Assembly: GCA_029237775.1 (NCBI GenBank)
Contig: JAQZBR010000008.1
Span: 62,001 to 126,000 of the forward strand
DNA length: 64,000 bases
Direction of reading: 5' to 3'
Source: Bacteroidota bacterium
GTDB taxonomy: Bacteria; Bacteroidota; Bacteroidia; 2-12-FULL-35-15
The notes below the pieces were generated by a model, which was not told the DNA's origin, did not search any database, and saw only the letters and a list, made by a program, of their open reading frames with translations. The number at the start of each line of letters is the position of its first letter. Within the stretch, counting starts at the first letter, position 1. Both the position numbers and the translations under genes were made by a program. This document shows, piece by piece, positions 52,900-63,183 of the stretch.

Positions 52900-55800
52900 T
52901 TAAAATGCACGACTCACTCCAATAACAAAACGGTATTGAACAAAATCCCTGTCAGTTGCCGGGATCTTATTCAGGAAAAATGGCATATCGAAACGGATAG
53001 TTAAAGGATTAACAGTTTGCAGCGGACCAAACTTTTTAATTGTCAACGCTGCTCCAACTCCTGCATCCACTCGCACATTAGCCATTTTTAAAACATCCTC
53101 AGTCGCAGCGCTGTAATTGATAAGTCCTGCATCACCGAATAAATAGGTTGTTAACTTGAATGTTCTGTTCAACCAATTTTGTCTCTTCATTCTGAAAAAA
53201 CCATCAAACTCCAGCTCAGCATTGATAGCTGCTCCCGTTTGTCCTTTATATGTAAAGACAATGGCGCTGTCTGTGGTAAGTTCAGGCGCCAGATATCCGG
53301 AATAGCCTCTCAGATTTAGCCCGCCTCCATGATGAAATATATTTGTGGTAGCCCCGATCTCAGCCCAGGCCGGATCAAAGAATCCTTGTGAACGTGTATA
53401 TTTATTTTCCATCATCTCCTCCGGATTGGCTCCCGCTAAAAACAATGAGGATTCATTCGCCCATTTTTTTCCCGTACCATACTGAGCAACTAATCTCGTA
53501 TTCAGGATAAATTTGCTTAAACGTGTCTTATTGATCACATTTAAATTAAGGGTCTGATAATCATAATCACTCATCAAAGCAGACGTCCGCATACCAAGAT
53601 TAATGTTTCCAGCTCCTTTTTTGTATGTATATGAATGTTCAATCCCGATATTAATTGTATTATTCAATTGGTTAGGTATCCATTCATCAGGTAGCAGCAA
53701 ATACGGTAAATCATTCAACCCACTGCGGTACATTGATTTAAAATTCATATAGATCCGGTTCTTACCTGAAATGTCTTTCCGGTCGAAACCGATTAAATAA
53801 CCATTCAAACCGTCAAGCGCTTTCGCAGATGCATAGAAAGAGGATCCTTTCATAAACTTCTCTGTTGCGGTCCGGTAATTAAGTCTGAAACTGATATTAT
53901 CATATTTATTTTTCTCAACCGTGCTGTCAAGATAATTTTGAAATATACCTGTATTGAACCATACAGTTGCATCAAAGATATGGCGGTAATTCATGTAATT
54001 ACCATTGACGTTCAACCCTACTTTTATTCCGTCATAACCGTTGTACCAGAGATCAGGACGGGCAAACACTTCATATTTGGACCAATCGGAAGGATTATAG
54101 ATCTTATGATCGAAACGGTATTTGATCGGAGCCTTTTTACTGTTGTTAAGCATGTTAACATCAGCAAGCCTTGAAGTCGGATCAATTACTACATCTGCTA
54201 TTCCTCCCGGAACGTTTACAGTTGCAGTATATTCCTTCTTGACTTTATCCCAACCGATCCAGCGTGGTAATACATTCGCCTTTGTTTTTTTCACAAACCA
54301 ATTATTGGGAATGTGATACAGATAGATGCTGTCATTCTTTCCGATCACAGCAAAATCCAGCGGCATTTGCATTCCCTTCCGCTTGAATGTTATATTAAAT
54401 TCATCCTTGCTCTTACCTTTTTTTACCTTGCCAACTGCATAATCAATCGTTTTTGCACTGTTTATCCATTCGTCAAAGAACCAGTTGAGATCCACTTTTG
54501 TATACTGGATCACAGATGTTCTGAAATCTTCTATATAAGGATGAGCAAATTTCCATTGATTGAAATAATGACTCATTGCAGCCATAAAAAGTGAGTCACC
54601 GAGAACATACTGCATGTTATACAACATCGTGGCTGTCTTGAAATAAACCTGCGAATACCCTCCTCCATGCCTTAAAGCACCGTTATACATATCGGAATGC
54701 ACATCAATATAGGTTTCTTTCCCTTTTGCAGCATCGTTCATATAGCCATTATACACTTCACTGTTTCTTACATAATCAGGTTCTGTGAAACGCTCAACAT
54801 AATCTGATTTCGCTTTATACCTGATCACCTGATTACCATCGATCTTCTCATAAGTGTAGTCTGTAAGGAATTGTGTGAATCCTTCATCGAGTGCTGCTCT
54901 GTATGTTTCATTGCTACCCACCATCCCGAAGAACCAGTTGTGGCTCACCTCATGTGCGATCAGCCCACGATAATCGGGATCATAACCTCCGTCAAGGGTA
55001 AGCATCGGATATTCCATTCCATCCTGAGCATCCGCTACAGTCATTTTCGGATAGCCATACATTCCTATATCTTCAGAATTCACCTTAATCACTTTTGCCG
55101 TGTATTCTGCAGCATTCTGCCATAAGGATGCGTGTGGCTCCTGCGCAAGCGCATAGCATTTAATTCCGTTCCATTCTGCCTCTGCAATACGATATGTCGG
55201 ATCCGCAGTAAGAGCGAAATCATGAACATTCTCAGCATGGAACAACCATGTTTTAGTGGTTCCGTTAGCAGCAACAATCACAGAAGGAGCTTCGCCCCAT
55301 GGTTTATTCTTAAAGTTTTTTATATCCAGTTTGGCGCGAAGATCATCGGGTAGAACTTCACTTCTGTTCAACAGAGTACCTGTCGCATCCAAAATATAAT
55401 TATTAGGTAAAGTAAATGCTACATCATAGGTTCCAAAGTCGCCATAAAATTCGTGATCCATATGCTGATCAGTGTCCCAGCCCATCTTGCGGTCATACAC
55501 AGAAATTCGCGGATACCAGTGAACCACATCATAATGCTTGTTTCCCCATGCATTAAAAAGCTTCATTCTGTTTCTGATGGTGCCTGTGTCGAAATAAGTC
55601 TTGAATTTGATTTTAAAGGTGATGCTTTCGCCAGGTTTAAGTGGAGTTGTTAAAAAAACTTTTACAACTGTATTATCCTGTTCCGTTTTCAGATCAGTAT
55701 CATTCTGTGTGATCTTTTCAATGACTGTACCCTGGCCTTGCTGCTGATATCTTCCAAAATGCAGCTTCATGTTGTTGTTCTTGTAGAGATCTGCCAGGTA

Positions 55801-56088
55801 CGATCCTTTGGTTTGTGCATTACTATATAAATGAAAATAAACAAATGGAAGTTCATCCGGAGAGTTATTCCAATAGGTTAGCTCTTCCGAACCATCAATT
55901 ATATCCGTTTTATCGTCTATTGATGCATTCATTTTATAATGCACATCCTGCTGCCAGTAGCCTTCAAAAGGCTTTCTGTTTTTCCAGTAATACTGATTGG
56001 ATGCCGACTGATAGGTATTTTCGGGAAATTGCGCAAAGGCAGCAGATGATAAAACAATCAATAAAAAAGCAATGATTTTCGATTTCAT
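52900..56088 (-). CDS. M1 family metallopeptidase
   Basis: 1062 residues, secreted or outer membrane (signal 1-19). The gluzincin motif H-E-V-S-H (379-383) with the downstream Glu in A-L-D-E-G-F (E402) and a G-M-E-Y-P exopeptidase-like segment (357-361) mark the catalytic domain. About 450 C-terminal residues are beta-rich and end in R-F-V-I-G-V-S-R-A-F, suggesting an outer-membrane barrel (Bam-type C-terminal Phe). An M1 catalytic domain joined to a C-terminal beta-rich region is a pattern I associate with Bacteroidota. Monocistronic. Confidence 0.92.
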   Translation of the reverse strand: MKSKIIAFLLIVLSSAAFAQFPENTYQSASNQYYWKNRKPFEGYWQQDVHYKMNASIDDKTDIIDGSEELTYWNNSPDELPFVYFHLYSNAQTKGSYLADLYKNNNMKLHFGRYQQQGQGTVIEKITQNDTDLKTEQDNTVVKVFLTTPLKPGESITFKIKFKTYFDTGTIRNRMKLFNAWGNKHYDVVHWYPRISVYDRKMGWDTDQHMDHEFYGDFGTYDVAFTLPNNYILDATGTLLNRSEVLPDDLRAKLDIKNFKNKPWGEAPSVIVAANGTTKTWLFHAENVHDFALTADPTYRIAEAEWNGIKCYALAQEPHASLWQNAAEYTAKVIKVNSEDIGMYGYPKMTVADAQDGMEYPMLTLDGGYDPDYRGLIAHEVSHNWFFGMVGSNETYRAALDEGFTQFLTDYTYEKIDGNQVIRYKAKSDYVERFTEPDYVRNSEVYNGYMNDAAKGKETYIDVHSDMYNGALRHGGGYSQVYFKTATMLYNMQYVLGDSLFMAAMSHYFNQWKFAHPYIEDFRTSVIQYTKVDLNWFFDEWINSAKTIDYAVGKVKKGKSKDEFNITFKRKGMQMPLDFAVIGKNDSIYLYHIPNNWFVKKTKANVLPRWIGWDKVKKEYTATVNVPGGIADVVIDPTSRLADVNMLNNSKKAPIKYRFDHKIYNPSDWSKYEVFARPDLWYNGYDGIKVGLNVNGNYMNYRHIFDATVWFNTGIFQNYLDSTVEKNKYDNISFRLNYRTATEKFMKGSSFYASAKALDGLNGYLIGFDRKDISGKNRIYMNFKSMYRSGLNDLPYLLLPDEWIPNQLNNTINIGIEHSYTYKKGAGNINLGMRTSALMSDYDYQTLNLNVINKTRLSKFILNTRLVAQYGTGKKWANESSLFLAGANPEEMMENKYTRSQGFFDPAWAEIGATTNIFHHGGGLNLRGYSGYLAPELTTDSAIVFTYKGQTGAAINAELEFDGFFRMKRQNWLNRTFKLTTYLFGDAGLINYSAATEDVLKMANVRVDAGVGAALTIKKFGPLQTVNPLTIRFDMPFFLNKIPATDRDFVQYRFVIGVSRAF

Positions 56089-56348
56089 ATCCGAAATAAT
56101 TTATTCGTTAAAGTTATATATACACGGCATTAATGCATTTTTTTCACTCGTTGTGCACGAAAAAATGACCTTTTGCATATTTACAATTCAATCAGTTTTA
56201 AGGTAAATATATAGCTTTTTAGCGTCCGATAAATGAGTATTTTTCATCTTACCGTTCATCACATTTCATAGCGTTTTCATCCTCTGCAGCTTTCTTTTCT
56301 CAAATTTTAGAGATATATTTACAATTCTTAAAAACTAATATCATCCCC
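56089..56348. other. Divergent promoter region of the M1 and M16 peptidases
   Basis: AT-rich, no ORF. A TATATTTA box near 56310 resembles the -7 element for the M16 gene but is not perfect. No palindrome or repeat stands out. Confidence 0.4.
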
Positions 56349-59270
56349 ATGAATTCCAGCCGTAAAACTTTTCTTGCCTGCCTCTCATTTTTATTTGTTG
56401 CAACGACATCTCTTATTGCGCAGTCGGACAGCAAAACTTATACTTATGAAAGTGTTCCTAATGATCCGCTGAACGCAAGAATTTATAAACTGGATAACGG
56501 ACTTACGGTTTATATGTCGGTATACAAGAATGCACCACGCATCCAAACTTATATCGCAACACGCGCGGGAAGTAAAAATGATCCGAAGGATGCTACCGGT
56601 CTCGCTCATTACCTGGAACACATGCTTTTCAAGGGAACCGACAAATACGGCTCGAAAGACTATGCAAAAGAGAAAGTTGAGCTTGACAAGATCGAAGCGT
56701 TGTATGAAGTTTACAGAAAGACCAAAGACGAAGGAAAGCGTAAATCAATTTATCATCAGATAGACAGCATTTCAGGTTATGCGTCAACCTTTGCAATTGC
56801 AAATGAATATGACAAAATGATGTCATCCATCGGAGCAAAAGGAACAAACGCATACACATGGCTGGAGCAAACGGTTTATGTAAACGATATACCAACAAAT
56901 CAGTTAGAAAAATGGTGTACCATCGAAGCGGAACGTTACCGGAATCCGGTATTAAGATTATTCCACACCGAGCTTGAAGCAGTTTATGAAGAAAAGAACC
57001 GCGGACTCGACAGCGATGGTGACAAAGCCTGGGAGGCGTTATTTTCAGGATTATTCCCAACCAATACATATGGGTCCCAAACCACTATCGGAACGATCGA
57101 ACATTTAAAAAACCCTTCGTTAACCGAGATCAAGAAGTACTTCAATACTTATTACGTGCCGAATAACATGGCTATATGTCTGTCGGGTGACCTTGATCCG
57201 GATGCAACCATAAAACTTATTGACGAGAAATTCAATGGTTGGAAAAGTAAACCAGTTCCTGCATACGAGCCATTTATTGAGCCTGCCATTTCAAAGCATG
57301 TAACAAAAAATGTTACCGGTCCTGATGCAGAAAACCTGATGATGGGTTTCAGGTTCCCTGGTACAAATACAAAAGATGCGGATATGCTGATGCTCATTTC
57401 AAAGATCCTTTCAAATGGTAATGCAGGCCTTATAGATCTTAATATCAATCAACAGCAAAAAGCGTTGGAAGCCGGAGCTTTTGATATGGAATTCAAAGAT
57501 TACTCTGCACTTATTCTCTCCGGAACACCTAAAGAAGGACAAACGCTGGAGCAATTACAGTCATTATTACTGGAGCAGATCTCGAATTTAAAAAACGGAA
57601 ATTTTCCGGATTGGTTGTTAAGTGCGGTAATAACTGATATGAAGTTGCAGCAAACCAAAATGTATGAGCGTAATGGCGCGCGTGCAGATGCATTTGTGAA
57701 TGCTTTCATTTCCGGAACACCCTGGAAGGATGCTGTGAACACTATCGACAGATTATCAAAAATCAGCAAGCAGGACCTCATCAACTTCACAAAATCGAAC
57801 CTGAATGATAACTATGTGATCGTTTACAAACACACAGGTGAAGATAAAAATGTTCAGAAAGTCATTAAGCCTGAAATAACACCTGTGAGCGTTAACCGTA
57901 ATGATCAGAGTGAATTTGTAAAGAACATACTCAACACTCCTATTAAAGAGATCGAACCTGTCTTCCTTGATTACAATAAGGATATCCGCAAGCTCACTGC
58001 AAAAAACAACATCCCGGTTTTATATACCGAGAACACCGAAAATAAAACCTTCGCATTGTATTACAATTTTGAAATGGGAAGCAAGAATGATAAAAAACTC
58101 GGACTCGCCATTGATTACCTGAAATATCTGGGAACGGATAAGTTATCGGCTGCAGAGGTTCAGCAGGAATTTTATAAGCTTGGCGGAGGATTCGGGGTGT
58201 TTTCAGGGGAAGATGAAACCTGGGTTACTCTCGGAGGGCTCAGCGAAAATTTTGAAAAAGCAACTAAACTGTTTGAGGACCTTCTTGCCAACGCACAGCC
58301 AAATGACCTGGCTTTAAAAAATCTGATTTCCGATCAATTTAAAAAGCGTGAAGATGCGAAATTGAATAAGAATGAAATTCTTTATAACGCGCTTTCTTCT
58401 TATGGTAAGTATGGAAAGTTTTCTCCCTACACGAATATTCTTTCAAATACAGAACTACAGCATCTTACTCCTCAGGAGCTGATCACGATAACAAAAAAGA
58501 TCACATCGTATGAGCATGACATTCTTTATTATGGAAGCAACAGCGCTGATGAAGTAGTAAGCGTTTTGAACAAACACATGAACGTACCTGAGAAACTGAT
58601 GCCGATTCCGGCTCCAACAGAATTTAAGCGAATGGAAATGGGCCCTTCAGTATATGTTGTTGATTACGACATGAAGCAAGCTGAGATCATTATGCTTTCA
58701 AAAGGTGAGAATTATAACAAAGCAAATATTCCAAAGATCAGAATGTTCAATGAATACTTTGGAGGAAGCATGTCTTCCATTGTTTTCCAGGAGATGCGTG
58801 AATCGAAGGCTTTAGCTTATTCTGTATATTCAAGCTACTTAACTGCAGATAAAAAATCAGAACCAAATTATGTGTTCTCTTATATAGGAACACAAGCTGA
58901 TAAACTACCTGAAGCAATGTCCGGCATGATGGAACTAATCAATAACATGCCTGACTCAAAAAATAATTTCCTTGCTTCACAGGAAGCGATTATTCAGGGA
59001 ATCCGCACCGAAAGGATAACAAAGGAAAAAATCCTTTTTAATTATGAGGACGCAAAAAAACTGGGACTTGATTATGATATCCGAAAGGATATTTTTTCAG
59101 CTGTACCTAAAATGACTTTCAATGACGTAAAAGCTTTCGAAGAAGAACACATGAAAGGAAAACCATATACCATTCTCGTACTTGGAAAAAAAGATGGGCT
59201 TGATATCAAAACTCTGGAAAAATATGGAAAGGTCTCTTTCCTTTCTCTGGAAGATGTTTTCGGTTATTGA
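56349..59270 (+). CDS. M16 family zinc peptidase
   Basis: 973 residues, exported (signal 1-24). Two tandem M16 domains, the first active: inverted zinc motif H-Y-L-E-H (87-91) and the third ligand Glu in E-L-E-A-V-Y-E-E-K-N (about 215-225). The second half (about 530-973) lacks the motif, as in pitrilysin-type enzymes that form a clamshell. It digests peptides in the periplasm. It is divergent from the M1 gene, so this is a peptide-degradation locus. Confidence 0.93.
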   Translation: MNSSRKTFLACLSFLFVATTSLIAQSDSKTYTYESVPNDPLNARIYKLDNGLTVYMSVYKNAPRIQTYIATRAGSKNDPKDATGLAHYLEHMLFKGTDKYGSKDYAKEKVELDKIEALYEVYRKTKDEGKRKSIYHQIDSISGYASTFAIANEYDKMMSSIGAKGTNAYTWLEQTVYVNDIPTNQLEKWCTIEAERYRNPVLRLFHTELEAVYEEKNRGLDSDGDKAWEALFSGLFPTNTYGSQTTIGTIEHLKNPSLTEIKKYFNTYYVPNNMAICLSGDLDPDATIKLIDEKFNGWKSKPVPAYEPFIEPAISKHVTKNVTGPDAENLMMGFRFPGTNTKDADMLMLISKILSNGNAGLIDLNINQQQKALEAGAFDMEFKDYSALILSGTPKEGQTLEQLQSLLLEQISNLKNGNFPDWLLSAVITDMKLQQTKMYERNGARADAFVNAFISGTPWKDAVNTIDRLSKISKQDLINFTKSNLNDNYVIVYKHTGEDKNVQKVIKPEITPVSVNRNDQSEFVKNILNTPIKEIEPVFLDYNKDIRKLTAKNNIPVLYTENTENKTFALYYNFEMGSKNDKKLGLAIDYLKYLGTDKLSAAEVQQEFYKLGGGFGVFSGEDETWVTLGGLSENFEKATKLFEDLLANAQPNDLALKNLISDQFKKREDAKLNKNEILYNALSSYGKYGKFSPYTNILSNTELQHLTPQELITITKKITSYEHDILYYGSNSADEVVSVLNKHMNVPEKLMPIPAPTEFKRMEMGPSVYVVDYDMKQAEIIMLSKGENYNKANIPKIRMFNEYFGGSMSSIVFQEMRESKALAYSVYSSYLTADKKSEPNYVFSYIGTQADKLPEAMSGMMELINNMPDSKNNFLASQEAIIQGIRTERITKEKILFNYEDAKKLGLDYDIRKDIFSAVPKMTFNDVKAFEEEHMKGKPYTILVLGKKDGLDIKTLEKYGKVSFLSLEDVFGY

Positions 59271-59291
59271 TAAATAATTTCAATATTTAAA

Positions 59292-59320
59292 AAGGCCCCT
59301 TTGCAGGGGCCTTTTTTTTG
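59292..59320 (+). terminator. Terminator after the M16 gene
   Basis: Stem AAGGCCCCT (59292-59300) / AGGGGCCTT (59305-59313) around TTGC, with a T-run. The inverse strand has an A/T-rich flank as well, so it can serve the 70-aa gene too. Confidence 0.9.
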
Positions 59321-59323
59321 ATA

Positions 59324-59536
59324 TTATTCGATTTCCTCATAGTCTACGTATTCACCTTTATCATCATGCTTATTCTTATCCTTAGGGGGAATATAATCAA
59401 CTGTGGTCTCACCCGGCTTTCGGTGACGTGTATTCTGATCTGAAGATGCCGCCTGCTTTGACCTTGCAGCATTCAAACTGCTTACGATCCTATAAATGAT
59501 CCAAATGACCAACAGCGTATAAAAAACATCTTTCAT
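59324..59536 (-). CDS. DUF4834-like small membrane protein
   Basis: 70 residues. One N-terminal transmembrane helix (about 4-20), a basic segment, then the DUF4834 C-terminus T-T-V-D-Y-I-P-P-K-D-K and G-E-Y-V-D-Y-E-E-I-E. The family is restricted to Bacteroidota and has no known function. Single gene converging on the M16 terminator. Confidence 0.8.
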   Translation of the reverse strand: MKDVFYTLLVIWIIYRIVSSLNAARSKQAASSDQNTRHRKPGETTVDYIPPKDKNKHDDKGEYVDYEEIE

Positions 59537-59668
59537 TTCGTTCTTAATCTTTACTGCAAAATTACCGATTTATTTGAATGTTCTATGTCAACAAGCAGTA
59601 AAAAAACATTGTGATTTGAGGGAAACACGGTCTAAATAGAATTACTTTTGTGATCTATCAGGTCAGTT

Positions 59669-60331
59669 ATGTCAAAGCTTGTTTTTGTAATCATACTTTC
59701 GTTATTAATCGCTTCCTGCTCCCCTCAGAGATTTGTAAAACCTCTTGCAAAAAAAGAACATGCTGCAAATCTTGCTTTGGGCGGGCCATTGATCAAATAT
59801 GGAGAATCAACAATTCCAATCCCTTTTCTTACCGCAAATTATGGTTATGGAATCGACAGCTCCCTCACGGCATATGCCGGATTGAATATTACTTCTGCTT
59901 TATATGGTAATTTTCAGCTCGAGCTCGGTGCTGTCAAACAGTGGATAAAGCAGCAAAAATACCTTCCTGCAGTAAGCAGCGGAATTCAATTTAATATTAT
60001 CTACCGCGACAAAATAAGCCGTAAGCTTTATCCGCAGCTTGATCTCAACCTGGTGTGGGAATATGGGAAGGGAAAGAATTACTTTTACCTCGGTGTGAGC
60101 AACTGGTTTGAACTTTCAAAAATCAGAACACTCGGACAGCCTCAAAGTAATCATTGGATATTCATGCCTCTGTTAGGACATAATTTCAGAGGAAAGAAAT
60201 GGGACCTAAGTATGGAATGTAAAGTAATAGCCCCTAACTTATCAAATGAAAAAATTGTAGTGGAGTATCAGACTCCTCTTAAAAATTGTGGCGCATTTGG
60301 TGTTTATTTAGGTTATACCCGTAGATTTTAA
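59669..60331 (+). CDS. Lipoprotein with beta-barrel-like domain
   Basis: 220 residues. Lipoprotein signal L-L-I-A-S-C (Cys at about residue 17), then alternating hydrophobic strands (A-A-N-L-A-L-G-G-P, N-Y-G-Y-G-I-D-S-S-L-T-A-Y-A-G-L, Y-P-Q-L-D-L-N-L-V-W-E-Y) with a terminal Y-T-R-R-F, like outer-membrane barrels or lipid-binding lipoproteins. Family not recognised. First gene of a three-gene run with spacing of 2 bases. Confidence 0.65.
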   Translation: MSKLVFVIILSLLIASCSPQRFVKPLAKKEHAANLALGGPLIKYGESTIPIPFLTANYGYGIDSSLTAYAGLNITSALYGNFQLELGAVKQWIKQQKYLPAVSSGIQFNIIYRDKISRKLYPQLDLNLVWEYGKGKNYFYLGVSNWFELSKIRTLGQPQSNHWIFMPLLGHNFRGKKWDLSMECKVIAPNLSNEKIVVEYQTPLKNCGAFGVYLGYTRRF

Positions 60332-60333
60332 AC

Positions 60334-61230
60334 ATGAGAAAACTTATTTCTATATTCTTAAGCTTAACAATATTCTGTTTTTCATCCTGCCTGAAACTTG
60401 ACGAAAATCTGTTTAACCAGGAAAAACTGACAGAGTATAAACTTGAGAACTATTCCGGAGAAACAGACTTCAAGCTTGATTACACCTATTCTATTCCTGA
60501 AAATAAGATCAGCCTTTTCACTCTAAATTCACAAGCTTCAGGCGAATCATCAGCGACAAAGATCTACGCGGTGTACATCGGAGATATTAACCGGATAAGT
60601 TCAGATACAATAATTATGTATTGCCACGGAAACAAAGATCACATGGACTTTTACTGGCAGCGCGCTAAGCTGTTAGCTAATACCGGAAGTAAGAACCGTT
60701 TCGGTGTAATGATGATCGATTATCGCGGCTATGGAATGTCTGAAGGCAAGCCTACAGAAGAAGGTTTGTATGCAGATGTTGATGCTGCATTGATTTGGCT
60801 AAAGAGCAAAGGCTTAAGTAATGACCGGTTGATAATTTATGGCTTCAGTCTCGGATCAGCCCCTGCTACTAAACTTACTGCGGAACCACGAAGTCTGACT
60901 CCTTCAAAGCTTATGCTGGAAGCGCCCTTTGCGAATGCAGAAACGATGATCCAGGACGGGTCAGGATTAGCAATGCCTTCAGGATTTTTCACAAGCCTTA
61001 AAATAAATAACGCAGAGAAAATAAAATCTGTTCAGCAACCATTTTTCTGGATCCATGGTGAAGATGACGACTTTTTAAATATTGCGACTCACGGACAAAG
61101 AGTCTACGATAATTATCATGGAACTTATGGTGAAGCGCATAAGATACAAGGAGCCGGACACAGCACCATTCCGTCAACCCAGGGTTTCAATAATTATCTT
61201 AATTCTGTTCATTCTTTTATTACGCATTGA
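60334..61230 (+). CDS. Alpha/beta hydrolase lipoprotein
   Basis: 298 residues. Lipoprotein signal (F-S-S-C, Cys at about 19). Alpha/beta hydrolase core: Y-C-H-G-N-K-D-H (oxyanion loop), D-Y-R-G-Y-G-M-S, nucleophile Ser in G-F-S-L-G-S, acid Asp in H-G-E-D-D-D-F and His in G-A-G-H-S-T. Esterase or peptidase activity is likely, substrate unknown. It overlaps the next gene by one base (TGATG). Confidence 0.88.
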   Translation: MRKLISIFLSLTIFCFSSCLKLDENLFNQEKLTEYKLENYSGETDFKLDYTYSIPENKISLFTLNSQASGESSATKIYAVYIGDINRISSDTIIMYCHGNKDHMDFYWQRAKLLANTGSKNRFGVMMIDYRGYGMSEGKPTEEGLYADVDAALIWLKSKGLSNDRLIIYGFSLGSAPATKLTAEPRSLTPSKLMLEAPFANAETMIQDGSGLAMPSGFFTSLKINNAEKIKSVQQPFFWIHGEDDDFLNIATHGQRVYDNYHGTYGEAHKIQGAGHSTIPSTQGFNNYLNSVHSFITH

Positions 61231-61709
61231 TGAAATCACCTACTATCAGTCAGCTCGAAAAAGAGCTAAAAACTCTACCTCTAAAGCGTGTTCTTGAGAT
61301 TTGCGTTAGAATTGCCAAGCATAAAAAAGAGAACAAAGAGCTTCTGACTTATTTGCTGTATGGATCAGTAAATGAAAAAGCTTATGTAGAAGATGTGAAG
61401 GAAGAGATCAATATTTTATTTACCGAGATCAATAGAAAATCAACATATACGGTCAAGAAGGGATTGCAAAAAACTGTTCGCAATATGAATAAAAAGATTA
61501 AATATTCAGGCGATAAAAAATCCGAGATCGAGCTTCGGATCTTTTTTTGCAAAAAAATTAAGAGTGCCCGCATATCAATCGATTCAAGCTCCGTGATTCA
61601 TAATTTGTATCATCGTGAAATAGAAAAGATCCGAAAGATATTTGAAAAGCTTCACGAGGATCTGCAATTCGATTATAGATCAGAGCTTGAGGATTTGAAG
61701 GTTATTTGA
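61230..61709 (+). CDS. Hypothetical Lys/Glu-rich protein
   Basis: 159 residues from the ATG at 61230, which shares one base with the hydrolase stop. Mostly helical and highly charged (A-K-H-K-K-E-N-K-E, R-E-I-E-K-I-R-K-I-F-E-K-L); no signal peptide, so cytoplasmic. Family not recognised. It is the last gene of the three-gene run and converges on the lipoprotein gene, 3 bases between stop codons. Confidence 0.7.
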   Translation: MKSPTISQLEKELKTLPLKRVLEICVRIAKHKKENKELLTYLLYGSVNEKAYVEDVKEEINILFTEINRKSTYTVKKGLQKTVRNMNKKIKYSGDKKSEIELRIFFCKKIKSARISIDSSSVIHNLYHREIEKIRKIFEKLHEDLQFDYRSELEDLKVI

Positions 61710-61712
61710 TGA

Positions 61713-63014
61713 TCATCTATTGTAAAGCAAGTCAAAATCTTTGATGTCCTGAGCTGAAGCAATTGAGTTTAAAACCGATCCTCCAAAAACGCTGACACAT
61801 GTAATTCGGTTCTGTTCGGCAATGTAGATCGAATTATTCAACGTATCATATTTTAACTTTAACGCTGTGTATCCGGGCAGAAACGGTGTGAGACTGGAAT
61901 TTTGATATTGGTACTTGTAAATTATACCATTTGAATGTCCTAAAAGATAAGTGTCTTCGTCAAGCCTCAATGCGGATAAAATACTCCCAGTTGGTAGTGC
62001 GGACGGATAAGGATTCCAAAGATTATTGTTAAGCCTGTCGTAAAGCTGGATCACTGCCTGGCCGCTATTATTACCGAAGAGGAAAACAGAATGATCATCC
62101 TTTTCGCAAAAACTTACTATATCCTGAGTAATTGTCCTTTGTTGTTCAGGAACTCCGGTGGAATGAAATGAAACCAGTATTCGTGGGCCGTTAGTTTTGC
62201 TTATCTCTTCTGCAATAAGAAATCCGTGATTCATCATGAGATTTGAAACATAATAATTCGAATTCGCAGTAGCGTTGTAGGTTACAAGGCCTGAATTATT
62301 ATAGCCTTTAACCGTCCCGTCAAACCCGGCAATGTAGTTCACCTTATCTTCATTATAATACGCAGTAAAGCTTGGTGAAGAGGAAATAAAAGCAGGCACA
62401 ATAAACTTGATTGTGTTATCCTTTAATGAAAGGCTGGTATAATCACCGGTATAATTACCGCAAAGAAAAGCCTGCTGATAATAGCTGCTCACCGACATTC
62501 CAAGAAAATCGCTTGAAAACGTATGGTAAAGATTCATCGCAGAAAAACTGCTATCGATATAAAACAGATTAACAAGGGATGAATTAGGTTTGGTTGCCAC
62601 AAACACTCTCTTAAGCATTCTGGGAATAGCGGCAATGTTTATTGGTTGGTATTCATGCGAATCATTATTACCATCTGATGCAGTAATCATCATGTAATAA
62701 AGTCCACTCTCTAAATGAATATTATTTATCTCATAATCAACATTCACAATTCCCGATGGAGAAGAAATATTTACCTGTATACTTGCTTGCATAGGAGAAT
62801 AATTAGCATCAACGAGCGTTACACCTACATTGCTGATCTTTGTCTCATCTTTAATTTCGGCCTTCACGTGAACAACATCATAAACACCAAAACCCTGATT
62901 ATCAAATGGAGTAATAAATGTAATGACGGGGCCTTTTTCGTCTTTTTCCTTTTTACAGGAGATCAGAAGAAGAAAGCAAGCAAGAAAGTATATTTTACCT
63001 GACCAATTCAGCAT
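61713..63014 (-). CDS. Large lipoprotein, extracellular binding type
   Basis: 433 residues. Lipoprotein signal L-L-I-S-C (Cys at about residue 20). N-terminal Ig/cadherin-like domain (about 30-135, V-I-T-F-I-T-P-F-D-N-Q and A-E-I-K-D-E-T-K-I), then about 300 residues of repeating strands that look like a beta-propeller (V-A-T-K-P-N-S, F-L-C-G-N-Y-T-G-D, Y-I-A-G-F-D-G-T, Y-L-L-G-H-S-N-G). Family not recognised; probably surface-exposed. ATG start. Confidence 0.7.
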   Translation of the reverse strand: MLNWSGKIYFLACFLLLISCKKEKDEKGPVITFITPFDNQGFGVYDVVHVKAEIKDETKISNVGVTLVDANYSPMQASIQVNISSPSGIVNVDYEINNIHLESGLYYMMITASDGNNDSHEYQPINIAAIPRMLKRVFVATKPNSSLVNLFYIDSSFSAMNLYHTFSSDFLGMSVSSYYQQAFLCGNYTGDYTSLSLKDNTIKFIVPAFISSSPSFTAYYNEDKVNYIAGFDGTVKGYNNSGLVTYNATANSNYYVSNLMMNHGFLIAEEISKTNGPRILVSFHSTGVPEQQRTITQDIVSFCEKDDHSVFLFGNNSGQAVIQLYDRLNNNLWNPYPSALPTGSILSALRLDEDTYLLGHSNGIIYKYQYQNSSLTPFLPGYTALKLKYDTLNNSIYIAEQNRITCVSVFGGSVLNSIASAQDIKDFDLLYNR

Positions 63015-63183
63015 CTTATAAAGTTAATAAAAATAAATTAATTATCCTGTCAAGCGGTTTGAAAGCACTGATTATATTCGTAAATTCGTAACACTCCTCA
63101 CACAGCATTTATGTTAAGAACCTGTGAAGCGAATGTTTATAAGATTGAAATTTCACCGGGGCTAAAATTTGTACTTTTGAATC
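63015..63183. other. Divergent intergenic region before dnaB
   Basis: Contains two ATTCGTA units (63074-63090), the same short repeat as upstream of ribH. TTTGTACTTTTG at 63167-63178 includes a TACTTTTG -7 box just before the dnaB ATG. No ORF. Confidence 0.4.
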